A DNA stretch of 19,649 nucleotides from Chloroflexota bacterium (GTDB lineage Bacteria; Chloroflexota; Anaerolineae; UBA1429), in contig JAAYXX010000108.1 of NCBI GenBank assembly GCA_012515695.1, positions 1 to 19,649 of the forward strand, read 5' to 3'. The position numbers and the translations under genes are program-made. Of this stretch, positions 12,532-19,649 are shown in pieces. The notes beneath the pieces are model-generated. The model did not search any database, was not told where the DNA came from, and was given only the letters and a program-made list of their open reading frames with translations. Position 1 is the first letter of the stretch. The number at the start of each line of letters is the position of its first letter.

Positions 12532-12569
12532 ACAGCAGCAGAGCCGGACTCTGCTGCTGTTCTTTTGTT
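12532..12569 (+). terminator. Strong intrinsic terminator after the hydrolase gene
   Basis: A perfect 12-bp stem (ACAGCAGCAGAG 12532-12543, CTCTGCTGCTGT 12549-12560) with a 5-nt loop is followed at once by TCTTTTGTT. This is a textbook Rho-independent terminator for the 10270-12459 transcript. Confidence 0.9.
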
Positions 12570-12594
12570 CCCGCAGAAACCGGGGAACAAAAGA
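12561..12594. other. Second hairpin that contains the terminator's T tract
   Basis: TCTTTTGTTCCC (12561-12572) is perfectly complementary to GGGAACAAAAGA (12583-12594), with a 10-nt loop. The T tract of the preceding terminator is therefore also the first arm of this stem. On the minus strand it is likewise an inverted repeat. It sits between the terminator and the next promoter. Confidence 0.7.
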
Positions 12595-12615
12595 GGCCGC
12601 CGACACGTCTTGGCG

Positions 12616-12643
12616 TTGACTGCAAGTACTGATTGAGTATACT
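12616..12643 (+). promoter_or_regulatory. Promoter of the membrane glycosyltransferase-like gene
   Basis: TTGACT (12616-12621) and TATACT (12638-12643) have a 16-bp spacer, with transcription expected near 12650. An upstream in-frame TTG at 12633 lies inside this promoter and could not be in the message, which fixes the start at the ATG at 12666. Confidence 0.75.
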
Positions 12644-12665
12644 TGGATCATCCAGGCGGCCATCC

Positions 12666-14699
12666 ATGTCCGATCTCGCAGGTTCTAGTCATCCAGTGAA
12701 CACCTATCGCAACTTCCCTACCAGACTAGGGCGGCCCATACTGCCAGCCTTTCCCGCGCTGACAGCCATTGGTCAGGCCATCGCCCGGCAATGGTTCTCT
12801 TTTTTGCTGGCGGGCCTGGTTCTCCTATGGTACGCCCCATCCGTGCAGTTTGGCCTGATCTGGGATGACCCACTCTGGTATCAACAGGGCGCTGGCCGCT
12901 CCTTCTGGGAGCTTTTGACCTCGCTCTCCACCTACCAGTTCTACCGCCCCCTGGCTATCTGGCTGAACCAGCAACTGGTCTCGCCCGACGGCGTGGTCAA
13001 CGTTGCACTGGCCCATCTCATCCAGATCGGCGCCCACACGGCGGTCCTGCTCATCACCGTGCCTCTGCTTCAGATGATGGGGTTCCGCGAATGGCAGGCA
13101 CGCCTGACGGCGCTTCTGCTGGCTGTCCATCCGTTCGCCTATCAGGCGGTGGCCTGGCAGGCCCCGCAGCAACCCCTGGCGACGATGTTCGTTCTTCTGT
13201 CCGCCCTTACCGCCGCGCATTTCGCCCAGAGCGGGCGGCGGTGGCTGCTGGCCCTATCGCTGGCAACCTATGTGGCCGGGCTGTTCTTCCAGGAAAGCGT
13301 GCTCCCCTTTGCGTTCGTCTTTCCCTGGCTGGCCTGGACCCGCCGACAGGCAGGCGCCCAACGCCGACTGGCCTTGTGGCCCCTGCTCCACCTGGCGCTA
13401 GCCCTGGCTTTCGCCCTGGTGTGGCTCCAGGTTCCACGCGCCGACGGCATCACCGGCGTGCGGTTCCAGCCCATCGTGCTCGGCTATCTGCTACAGGCGC
13501 TCGCCTTCCCGTTGGCGGCGGGAATCGCCAGCGCGGGCACAAGCTGGCCGCTGGGCGTGCAGATCGGCCTGTATCTGGGTCTGGGTGTGCTGCTCGCGTT
13601 GGCGTTGCAAAGAGCCAGGCAAGGCCGCGTCGCCCTGTTCTCCGGCCTGTGGATTGCGGCGGGCATACTGCCCGTCTGGATGGGCCTCTCCTGGGAATAC
13701 GTGCAGGTTGGCTCAAGACTGGCCTACCCGGCCCTGTTGGGCATCGCCGCGCTATGGGGCGGTTGCGCCGCTTCCTTGTTAGAGGCCAGGCGCAAACCCT
13801 CTCGGCAACTGCTGGGCGCGCTGGTCCTGGTGGTACTGATGGGCGTTTCCCTGGTTCAATGGCGCAGCTTTGAGCGGCTCTATCAGGTGGGAACCCGCCA
13901 TCTGGCGCATGCGGTCTCGGCCATGTCGCTGGACCCAGAGCGCCATACTCTCTGGGTCAATTTCCCTGACCGGATCGAGCTACGCTCCCGGCCCTATCCG
14001 CTGGGGTTCTGGGGCCTGACCCTGGCCCCAGTCGTCCAGGATATGTCAGACTATGCGCTGGCCGCAACCGGGCAGCACGCCAACACCCGCTCCATCGCCC
14101 ATTTTGCCACCGGCGCAGATGATCGCGAGGCGTGGCCCTACCAGGTAGACATGCGCGGCGAAGATACGCAAGGCGACCCGTTATATGCCGCGCTCGACTG
14201 GGCCGACGCCGTATATATCACCGACTATCTGCCCGATGGCTCGCTGCGCCTGCGGCATGTCGGCTCGCTCTCCCAGAGCGTCCCATCACGCGTGCTGGCT
14301 AGCTTTGGGGGGCGGCTGCAACTGGCCGACGCAGAGATCATCCAGGGGCCGGGCGCGCCTACCCCTATCCGCGTGCGCCTGACATGGCGCGCCACCGACC
14401 TCATGGCCCTGGGCGACACCATTTTCGTGCACCTGCTCACCGACCAGGGACAGTATATCACCGGTTGTGACGGCGACAGCCTGGGTGAGTTGTGGCCCCT
14501 GTCCGCGTGGACTCCCGCCTCCACCGTCCACGATGAACGCGAGATAGCAACCAGCGACCTCCCCACCGGGCGCTACATGGTGACGGTGGGCGCTTATAAC
14601 CGCGAGACCGGCACGCGCTACCCTGCCACCCAGGCCAACGGGCTGCCCGTCTACAACGACGAATATGTCATCGCATTTCTGGACATCACTGCCCCATAG
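12666..14699 (+). CDS. Polytopic GT-C-like membrane protein with C-terminal beta-sandwich domain
   Basis: 677 residues. About a dozen hydrophobic helices fill residues 45-410. An acidic pair 'LIWDDPLWY' (64-72) follows the first helix, the place where GT-C glycosyltransferases (ArnT/PMT/GT39-like) carry their catalytic Asp for sugar transfer from lipid-phosphate donors on the outer membrane face. The C-terminal part (about 410-677) is soluble. Its last 150 residues show 'RVRLTWRATDLMALGD', 'IFVHLLTDQGQYI', 'LSAWTPASTVHDEREI' and 'LPTGRYMVTVGAYNRETG', a beta-sandwich repeatedly found at the end of membrane glycosyltransferases in Chloroflexota. Substrate and linkage cannot be told. The ATG at 12666 has only a poor ribosome site (AGGCGG) but a promoter starts about 16 nt upstream. 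A non-enzymatic membrane protein is an alternative. Confidence 0.7.
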   Translation: MSDLAGSSHPVNTYRNFPTRLGRPILPAFPALTAIGQAIARQWFSFLLAGLVLLWYAPSVQFGLIWDDPLWYQQGAGRSFWELLTSLSTYQFYRPLAIWLNQQLVSPDGVVNVALAHLIQIGAHTAVLLITVPLLQMMGFREWQARLTALLLAVHPFAYQAVAWQAPQQPLATMFVLLSALTAAHFAQSGRRWLLALSLATYVAGLFFQESVLPFAFVFPWLAWTRRQAGAQRRLALWPLLHLALALAFALVWLQVPRADGITGVRFQPIVLGYLLQALAFPLAAGIASAGTSWPLGVQIGLYLGLGVLLALALQRARQGRVALFSGLWIAAGILPVWMGLSWEYVQVGSRLAYPALLGIAALWGGCAASLLEARRKPSRQLLGALVLVVLMGVSLVQWRSFERLYQVGTRHLAHAVSAMSLDPERHTLWVNFPDRIELRSRPYPLGFWGLTLAPVVQDMSDYALAATGQHANTRSIAHFATGADDREAWPYQVDMRGEDTQGDPLYAALDWADAVYITDYLPDGSLRLRHVGSLSQSVPSRVLASFGGRLQLADAEIIQGPGAPTPIRVRLTWRATDLMALGDTIFVHLLTDQGQYITGCDGDSLGELWPLSAWTPASTVHDEREIATSDLPTGRYMVTVGAYNRETGTRYPATQANGLPVYNDEYVIAFLDITAP

Positions 14700-14723
14700 C
14701 CCAATAGCCCCTCTTGGTCGCGC

Positions 14724-14752
14724 TTGCATACAACGCCCGAGACGTATATCAT
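14724..14752 (+). promoter_or_regulatory. Possible glucokinase promoter
   Basis: TTGCAT (14724-14729) and TATCAT (14747-14752) are 17 bp apart, 155 bp before the glk start. No terminator was seen between the membrane-protein gene and glk, so readthrough is also possible. The rest of 14753-14907 holds no other convincing feature. Confidence 0.4.
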
Positions 14753-14907
14753 TCTGGCAGAGTTCGAGCGCCTGGGCGACGCGGCGCCGCTCTCAGCCAG
14801 TTGGCAGCGACGCGCCTACCCCAGCACCCGACAGGATGACAGACTGGCGAGGGTAGAGGCTGTAGAACTCGTCCCCCTCGATAATATACGAGAAAGGCAA
14901 GCGATCC

Positions 14908-15897
14908 ATGCTACTTGCAGGTGATGTGGGCGGCACCAAGACGGACGTCGCCATCTATGCCTTTGAGCGAGGGCCGCGCCAACCGCTGGTGGAGGCCACG
15001 TTCGCCAGCGCCGAATACCCCAGCCTGGAGACAATGGTACTCCACTTTCTGGAGCAAACCGGCCTCCAGATAGATCAGGCTATCTTTGGGGTAGCAGGAG
15101 CTGTGGTAAACGGCCAGGCCCAGGGCACAAACCTCCCCTGGCTGATGCAGGAAAGCCAGTTGCAGCAGGTGTTGGGGCTGCAAGCGGTCAGGCTCATCAA
15201 CGACCTGGAAGCCATCGCCTCAGCCGTCCCCTATCTGAAGGACGAGGACCGCCATACGATCAACACAGGCGTCCCGGTTCCCCACGGCACGATAGCTATC
15301 ATTGCGCCGGGGACCGGCCTGGGCGAGGCGTTTTTGGGATGGGACGGCACGCACTACAGGGCCTACCCCTCCGAGGGAGGGCACGCCGATTTCGCCCCCA
15401 GTCGCCCCGTGGAGATCGGCCTGCTCAAGTACCTGATGGACCAATTCGGGCACGTGAGCGTCGAACGGGTCTGCTCTGGCAAAGGCATCCCGAATATCTA
15501 TGCGTACCTGCGGGAGAGCGGGCGCCTGGACGAACCCGACTGGCTGCGCGACCAGTTGGCCGCCGCAGACGACCCCACGCCGATCATTGTCAACACAGCC
15601 CTCACCCGGCCCGCCGAGAGCGCGCTGTGCGTCGCTACGCTCGATACGTTCGTCTCGATCCTGGGCGCTGAAGCGGGCAACCTGGCCCTCAAGGTGTTGG
15701 CAACGGGCGGCGTCTACCTGGGCGGCGGCATTCCCCTGCGGATTCTGCACTCCTTCGAGCAGCCGCGCTTTTTGGATGCGTTCCGGAGCAAAGGCAGGCT
15801 TGAACACCTGATGAGAGATATGCCCATTCACATTATCACCAACCCCAAAGTGGGGCTGATGGGGGCCGCCTACCGTGGAATGGACCTCTGGGGCTAA
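14908..15897 (+). CDS. glk: Glucokinase (GLK family)
   Basis: Phosphorylates glucose to glucose 6-phosphate with ATP, feeding glycolysis and the pentose phosphate pathway; cytoplasmic. 329 residues, normal for the GLK family (as in E. coli Glk) and not a ROK kinase: the ROK CxCGxxGC zinc motif is absent. Seen: phosphate loop 'GDVGGTK' (5-11), 'RLINDLEA' with catalytic Asp D99, adenosine motif 'APGTGLGEA' (133-141), 'SEGGHADFAP' (155-164), 'ERVCSGKGI' (186-194) and 'GGVYLGGGI' in the C-terminal half. The ATG at 14908 directly yields the conserved N terminus; the ribosome site GAAAGG is weak. Transaldolase lies 121 bp downstream, so both genes handle hexose phosphate flow. Confidence 0.95.
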   Translation: MLLAGDVGGTKTDVAIYAFERGPRQPLVEATFASAEYPSLETMVLHFLEQTGLQIDQAIFGVAGAVVNGQAQGTNLPWLMQESQLQQVLGLQAVRLINDLEAIASAVPYLKDEDRHTINTGVPVPHGTIAIIAPGTGLGEAFLGWDGTHYRAYPSEGGHADFAPSRPVEIGLLKYLMDQFGHVSVERVCSGKGIPNIYAYLRESGRLDEPDWLRDQLAAADDPTPIIVNTALTRPAESALCVATLDTFVSILGAEAGNLALKVLATGGVYLGGGIPLRILHSFEQPRFLDAFRSKGRLEHLMRDMPIHIITNPKVGLMGAAYRGMDLWG

Positions 15898-15935
15898 CCC
15901 CGGCCACGCAAGCCGCTCCCCCTGGACAGGCCCAT

Positions 15936-15965
15936 TTGCTAAGAATCGCCAGGAACAGGTATCAT
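15936..15965 (+). promoter_or_regulatory. Possible transaldolase promoter
   Basis: TTGCTA (15936-15941) and TATCAT (15960-15965) with an 18-bp spacer lie about 55 bp before the transaldolase start. The match is moderate; co-transcription with glk is also possible because no terminator is seen between them. Confidence 0.4.
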
Positions 15966-16018
15966 AGAACAATCGTAGCATTTCAGCCCCAAGCGGGGTT
16001 CTTACGGAGGCATTCATC

Positions 16019-17101
16019 ATGACCAAACTTCACGACCTTGCCAATATGGGTCAGGCAATCTGGCTAGACTTTATCCAGCGTTCCTTGATGGAATCTGGCC
16101 AATTGCAGGCCCTCATTGACCAGGGCTTGCGCGGGATGACATCCAACCCCAGCATTTTCGACAAGGCCATCTCCAAGAGCGGCGACTATGACGAGGATTT
16201 GGCCAAGCTGGCGGCGGAGGGCAAATCCCCTGAAGCCATCTATGAGGCTTTGGCCGTAGAGGACATTCGCAACGCCGCAGACCTGCTGCGCCCGGTGTAC
16301 GACGCCACGCAGGGCCTGGACGGCTATGTCAGCCTGGAAGTCAGCCCCCTGCTGGCCAACGACACCCAGGGCACTCTGGCCGAGGCCCGGCATCTGCATG
16401 CGCTGGTGAACCGCCCGAACATCTTTATCAAGGTTCCGGCCACCCCGGCGGGCGTCCCGGCCATCGAGGCGCTCATCAGCGAGGGGATCAACGTCAACGT
16501 GACCCTGATCTTTTCGCTGTCGCAGTACGAGCCTATCGCCAATGCCTACATCGCTGGCCTGGAACAGCGCGTCAATCGAGGGCAAGACATCAGCATGATG
16601 GCCTCGGTGGCCTCGTTCTTTGTCAGCCGGGTGGATACTGCCGTAGATAAGGAACTGGAAAAGCTCGGCCACCAGGAGCTTCAGGGCGTCGCAGCTATCG
16701 CCAACGCCAGATGCGCCTATGCCCTCTACCAGCGGCTATTCGGCTCCGAACGCTGGCAGCGGCTTGCCGAACGCGGCGCGCGCGTGCAGCGCCCCCTGTG
16801 GGCCAGCACCAGCGCCAAGAACCCCGCCTACCGCGATGTCATTTATGTCGAGCAGCTCATCGGGCCGCAGACGGTCAACACCGTGCCGATGGAAACGCTG
16901 CTGGCCTTTATGGATCATGGTTGCGTAGCGCCAACACTCGAAGCGGGGATGGACGAGGCCGCGGAACAGCTCCAGAAGATCGCCAGCCTGGGCATTGACC
17001 TGGAGCAGATTACCGCCAAATTGCAGGCCGACGGCGTGGACGCCTTTATCAAGTCGTTCCGCTCGCTGATCGACACCGTCGCCGCCAAAGCCGCGAGGTA
17101 G
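16019..17101 (+). CDS. tal: Transaldolase
   Basis: Moves a dihydroxyacetone unit between sugar phosphates (sedoheptulose 7-phosphate plus glyceraldehyde 3-phosphate to erythrose 4-phosphate plus fructose 6-phosphate) in the non-oxidative pentose phosphate pathway. 360 residues, the length of the actinobacterial/cyanobacterial Tal2-type enzyme. Seen: 'GQAIWLDFIQRSL' (11-23), 'GMTSNPSIFDKAI' (39-51), 'DGYVSLEVSP' (101-110), the Schiff-base lysine K138 in 'FIKVPAT', 'GINVNVTLIFSLSQY' and 'ASVASFFVSRVD'. In several phyla this type is fused to glucose-6-phosphate isomerase; here the gene ends normally without the fusion. Ribosome site ACGGAGG precedes the ATG at 16019. It is convergent with tRNA-Asp. 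Confidence 0.96.
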   Translation: MTKLHDLANMGQAIWLDFIQRSLMESGQLQALIDQGLRGMTSNPSIFDKAISKSGDYDEDLAKLAAEGKSPEAIYEALAVEDIRNAADLLRPVYDATQGLDGYVSLEVSPLLANDTQGTLAEARHLHALVNRPNIFIKVPATPAGVPAIEALISEGINVNVTLIFSLSQYEPIANAYIAGLEQRVNRGQDISMMASVASFFVSRVDTAVDKELEKLGHQELQGVAAIANARCAYALYQRLFGSERWQRLAERGARVQRPLWASTSAKNPAYRDVIYVEQLIGPQTVNTVPMETLLAFMDHGCVAPTLEAGMDEAAEQLQKIASLGIDLEQITAKLQADGVDAFIKSFRSLIDTVAAKAAR

Positions 17102-17154
17102 CAGGTCGACAGAGCGGCCTTTGGTCATAGGCTCGCCACTTGCGCGTAACGCAG

Positions 17155-17191
17155 AAAAAAAAAGAGACCGTGGCTCAAAACCACGGTCTCT
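17155..17191 (-). terminator. Terminator of tRNA-Asp
   Basis: A perfect 11-bp inverted repeat (17163-17173 and 17181-17191) with a 7-nt loop ends on the minus strand in nine T residues (17155-17163). It lies just past the tRNA-Asp 3' end. In the plus direction no T tract follows, so it is oriented for the tRNA, not for tal. Confidence 0.9.
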
Positions 17192-17198
17192 TGGCATC

Positions 17199-17275
17199 TG
17201 GCGGAAGCGACGGGATTCGAACCCGCGATCTCAGCCTTGACAGGGCTGCATGTTAGGCCACTACACCACGCCTCC
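17199..17275 (-). tRNA. tRNA-Asp (anticodon GTC), CCA encoded
   Basis: A cloverleaf on the minus strand: acceptor GGAGGCG pairs with CGCTTCC (one G-U), the anticodon stem CAGCC/GGCTG encloses CTGTCAA so the anticodon is GTC, and the T arm holds GGTTCGAATCC. The discriminator is G73, as expected for aspartate. CCA is encoded (17199-17201), unlike both tRNA-Ala genes in this window. Confidence 0.97.
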
Positions 17276-17287
17276 GAACCGAAGGCT

Positions 17288-17316
17288 ATGATACCACGGA
17301 ACGGGGAGAATGTCAA
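17288..17316 (-). promoter_or_regulatory. Promoter of tRNA-Asp
   Basis: On the minus strand TTGACA (17311-17316) and TATCAT (17288-17293) are 17 bp apart, placing the start a few bases before the tRNA 5' end at 17275. Confidence 0.8.
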
Positions 17317-17377
17317 AACACGCTTTCGTCAGCAAAGCGCGACATTGGTGGCAAATGACCGGCACGTCCAGCCGCGC

Positions 17378-18487
17378 CTACAGCCTCATGCTCCCCGTGG
17401 TCTTGAGTCCGTGCCCGGTAAACACCGACACGACAAGCTCCTGCTCGGCCAGAGACGCCAGGTACTTGCTCACCCCTGCCGTAGTCGCTGCCGAAGTGGG
17501 TTCAATATAGAACCCCTGCCTGCCCATGTTCGTCAGAGAAGCGGTGATCTCGGGTTCTGTCACTGCCACAAAACACCCGCCAGTGTCGCGCACCGCCTGC
17601 AGGATCTGCCGCCCGCGAATAGGGTCGGTGATGGCAATACCCTCGGCTGCGGTATGCCCCGGCATAACCGGGCTGTGCGCCTCACGGCGCTCTTGAAAAG
17701 CTGTATACAATGGCGCGCAGGCTGCCGCTTGAACGCCGATCAGCTTGGGCAGCCGCGAGATGACGCCCGCCTGAAGCAGCTCGCTAAAGCCGATATACGC
17801 CCCCAGCAGCAACGTCCCGTTGCCCACCGGCAACACCATGCTATCCGGTGCGCGCCAGCCCAACTGCTCGCACACTTCGTAGGCTATCGTCTTGGTGCCC
17901 TGGAAGAAAAAGGGGTTCCACGAGTGGCTGGCGTAATACGTGTCCTCCGCCGCCCGCAACACAGCCCGCGCCGTGTCGTCCCGACTGCCAGGAACCTTGG
18001 CCAGGGTCGCCCCATACTCGCGAAGCTGTGACAACTTGGCGGGAGACGTGTCCGCCGGGACATAGATCGTACACGCAATACCCGCCCGCGCACAGTAAGC
18101 GGCGATGGCGCAGCCCGCGTTCCCCGACGAGTCTTCTACAATGCGCTGCACTCCCAGCGCCTTGAGGTGGCTGACCAGCACCGTCGCGCCTCTGTCCTTA
18201 TAGGAGCCTGTGGAGAAAAGCTGGTCCTGCTTCACCAATACAGAAACCCCGCCGAAATCCACCGGCACCAGGGGCGTCAGCCCCTCATCAAAGGAAACGA
18301 TGCTCGCGTCATCGGCGACGGGCAGCGCCTCCCTGTAGCGCCATAACGTAGGCTTGCGCCCGCTCACTGCTGCCGGGTCAAAGGCAGGCGTGAAAACAAC
18401 GTCCAACATAGAGCCGCAGGTGCAACGCCAGTGCTGGTATTCCAGTGGAAAGGTTTGCGCGCAACGACTGCAAACAAGATGTGCCAT
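17378..18487 (-). CDS. Threonine synthase-like PLP enzyme (fold type II) with N-terminal zinc knuckle
   Basis: 369 residues from the ATG at 18487. Residues 6-24 carry CxxC...CxC ('CSRC', 'CTC'), a rubredoxin-like knuckle found in many threonine synthases. The PLP domain has 'STGSYKDRG' with Schiff-base K97, 'EDSSGNAG' (118-125), the phosphate-binding loop 'PVGNGTLLLGAYIGF' and a C-terminal 'TGHGLK'. Threonine synthase converts O-phosphohomoserine to threonine. The lysine loop reads 'FSTGSYKDRG' rather than the usual 'NPTGSFKDRG', so this may be a paralogue with another substrate; no thrA or thrB lies nearby. A TTG at 18502, 4 bp after AGGAG, would add five residues and is a fair alternative start. 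The product is cytoplasmic and the gene is apparently monocistronic. Confidence 0.8.
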   Translation of the reverse strand: MAHLVCSRCAQTFPLEYQHWRCTCGSMLDVVFTPAFDPAAVSGRKPTLWRYREALPVADDASIVSFDEGLTPLVPVDFGGVSVLVKQDQLFSTGSYKDRGATVLVSHLKALGVQRIVEDSSGNAGCAIAAYCARAGIACTIYVPADTSPAKLSQLREYGATLAKVPGSRDDTARAVLRAAEDTYYASHSWNPFFFQGTKTIAYEVCEQLGWRAPDSMVLPVGNGTLLLGAYIGFSELLQAGVISRLPKLIGVQAAACAPLYTAFQERREAHSPVMPGHTAAEGIAITDPIRGRQILQAVRDTGGCFVAVTEPEITASLTNMGRQGFYIEPTSAATTAGVSKYLASLAEQELVVSVFTGHGLKTTGSMRL

Positions 18488-18562
18488 AGTGCCTCTCTGC
18501 AATGATCTCCTGGTAACATCAGGGAGATGGCGAGTCGGTCGTATGCACTCGCTGATCTTCCC

Positions 18563-18590
18563 CGTATAACCATAGCAGAATGTCCATCAA
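18563..18590 (-). promoter_or_regulatory. Possible promoter of the threonine synthase-like gene
   Basis: On the minus strand TTGATG (18585-18590) and TATACG (18563-18568) are 16 bp apart; an overlapping TTGCCT/TATGGT pair with a 17-bp spacer is an alternative. The leader holds a 6-bp inverted repeat (18530-18535 and 18547-18552). Confidence 0.35.
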
Positions 18591-18616
18591 CAGGCAAAAT
18601 CAGCGTTAATAATGGC

Positions 18617-19132
18617 TCAGTTACTTTCCTCTTCTGACGTCATCTGGCCCAGATACGCCTGTACCTCGAGCATGGCGTCCTCCATACTGATACCCGAGGC
18701 CACAGCCAGCTCGCTGGCCAGCATTTGCTTTCCGTCCTCCAACATGCGGCTATCCGTCAGCCCCAGACGGCGCTGAGTCGTCATATAATGCAGGGATCGC
18801 ACAGCATAGATGACATCCTCCAGGCAGCCGGACTTGAGGCGCTCGCCCAGGGCATCCTTGCGCACACGAAAGTCCCGTTCGATTTCGTCATCCGCAGGAG
18901 GTTCGCTGCATGTTTGGAGCAACTCGCGTAGCATAGACGCCTTCTGGACGGCACGCAGCCCGACACTATCCGCACGTTTCACAGGAACCATCACGCGCAT
19001 CGAGCGGGCCAGCGACACCGTATCAATAATATAGTACGTGTGGCTGATGTCGCCGATCTGCTTCTCCGAAATGCGAACAATCGTCCCAGCGCCATGACAC
19101 GGATGCACTACCTTACTTCCCACTGCATACAT
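18617..19132 (-). CDS. CarD/CdnL-family RNA polymerase-binding regulator
   Basis: 171 residues, the size of mycobacterial CarD and myxobacterial CdnL. The N-terminal Tudor-like domain starts 'MYAVGSKVVHPCHGAGTIV' and includes 'YYIIDT' and 'MRVMVPVKRAD'; in CarD this domain binds the RNA polymerase beta subunit. The helical C-terminal part (about 70-171) contains 'VIYAVRSLHYM' and 'MLEDGKQMLASELAVASG', comparable to the CarD DNA-interacting helices that stabilise the open promoter complex, often at rRNA promoters. The similarity ends without the helicase part of TRCF. A strong AAGGAGG lies 9 bp before the ATG at 19132; the frame is open farther upstream but that extension has no family similarity. 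No clear promoter was seen just upstream. Confidence 0.88.
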   Translation of the reverse strand: MYAVGSKVVHPCHGAGTIVRISEKQIGDISHTYYIIDTVSLARSMRVMVPVKRADSVGLRAVQKASMLRELLQTCSEPPADDEIERDFRVRKDALGERLKSGCLEDVIYAVRSLHYMTTQRRLGLTDSRMLEDGKQMLASELAVASGISMEDAMLEVQAYLGQMTSEEESN

Positions 19133-19649
19133 TGCCAGTAACCTCCTTCGAACTACAACGAACGCCATTGGGCCTGATGTGCATGCTCTGGGCGCGGCTG
19201 CCACCTTCCAGACATCAGACAGCCCTGGCCCCATTGCCAGGTCGCTCGCCCTTGCCATTCCGGGGTCACACTGGGGGCGCACCCCACAAGGCAAGGATCA
19301 TCGTCGCGCAAACGCCAGGACAGAGGATGTCATCAAGACAACCACAAGGGGAGAGACAGAAAGCGGCTCCAAAGCCAGCCACAAGCGACAAGCCCGTGGC
19401 CCCGGGCCAGGATGTCAAGCTTCGCTGACAGCGACCTTGACGGAGATGGAAAAGAGGATTCCATAACCAATGCCATGCTGCGCAGGCCCTCTCGCCCGCC
19501 GGGACATTCGTATCAATGGCCCATAGCGCCTGCCGAATACCCGAGCTGCTACCCCCCTGAGCATGAACCGGGCACAGTGGCCTGTCGCGCTGCGCGACAA
19601 AGCCGACTTTGCCCTCTGATTCTATTATAGTTCATCTGCCGGAACCGTC
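19133..19649. other. 517 bp with no supported gene
   Basis: Open frames here are short, have no good ribosome site, and give low-complexity translations on both strands. Seen: a hairpin TGTCGCG-CTG-CGCGACA (19583-19599); a minus-strand TATAAT (19624-19629) whose -35 region falls at the window edge; and a short plus-strand frame reading 'DSDLDGDGKED' (19427-19459), discussed as a finding. The carD promoter probably lies somewhere in this stretch. Confidence 0.6.

Noticed and set aside
12633..12665. Upstream TTG start for the membrane glycosyltransferase-like gene
   Set aside because: It lies between the -35 and -10 boxes of the only good promoter, so it would not be transcribed from there.
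14724..14924. A 66-codon frame before and overlapping glk
   Set aside because: It starts at a TTG inside the putative -35 box, lacks a ribosome site and overlaps the glk start; the translation shows no domain.
19132..19428. A 98-codon plus-strand frame opposite the carD start
   Set aside because: No ribosome site, low-complexity translation and no recognised family; carD on the other strand has a strong site.

Overview
The window is GC-rich bacterial chromosome that most likely comes from a member of the Chloroflexota (Anaerolineae or a related class). The taxonomic call is inferred from gene content. There is a polytopic GT-C-like protein ending in the beta-sandwich domain common in that phylum, a secreted protein with a 'YLPIT' segment just after its signal peptide, FabK as the enoyl-ACP reductase, a GLK-family glucokinase, a stand-alone transaldolase and a CarD regulator. 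No insertion sequence, CRISPR array, rRNA gene or phage structural gene was seen.

Layout. 1-5604 is all on the minus strand: the 5' part of leuS (its 3' end lies outside the window), two tandem tRNA-Ala genes (GGC and CGC), an orphan MNIO/DUF692 enzyme with its own promoter, and a tight fabK-fabD-fabG fatty-acid operon closed by a strong hairpin. 5642-10054 is the unusual part. A 759-residue topoisomerase IB of full eukaryotic architecture, with a C-terminal GNAT-like extension, is transcribed divergently from an FtsK-type ATPase gene that is followed by a small two-helix membrane protein. The shared 352-bp control region holds promoters in both directions, a row of helically phased CCCAA motifs, nested palindromes around the ATPase promoter, and a GAAC-N4-GTTC sequence matching the Gram-positive-type LexA (Cheo) box.

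10136-17101 is all plus strand: an aldo/keto reductase and a secreted clan GH-A-like hydrolase (probably one transcript, ended by a perfect hairpin terminator), a membrane GT-C-like glycosyltransferase, glucokinase and transaldolase. Several of these act in carbohydrate metabolism, but separate promoters suggest neighbours rather than one operon. 17155-19132 returns to the minus strand with tRNA-Asp(GTC), a threonine-synthase-like PLP enzyme and a CarD/CdnL-type RNA polymerase-binding regulator. 19133-19649 has no gene I can support.

The best candidate for an undescribed system is the divergent pair at 5642-10054: a eukaryotic-type TopIB fused to a GNAT-like domain facing a possibly damage-inducible FtsK-type translocase with a small membrane partner. 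Functional links between these genes are inferred from position and promoter sequence only.
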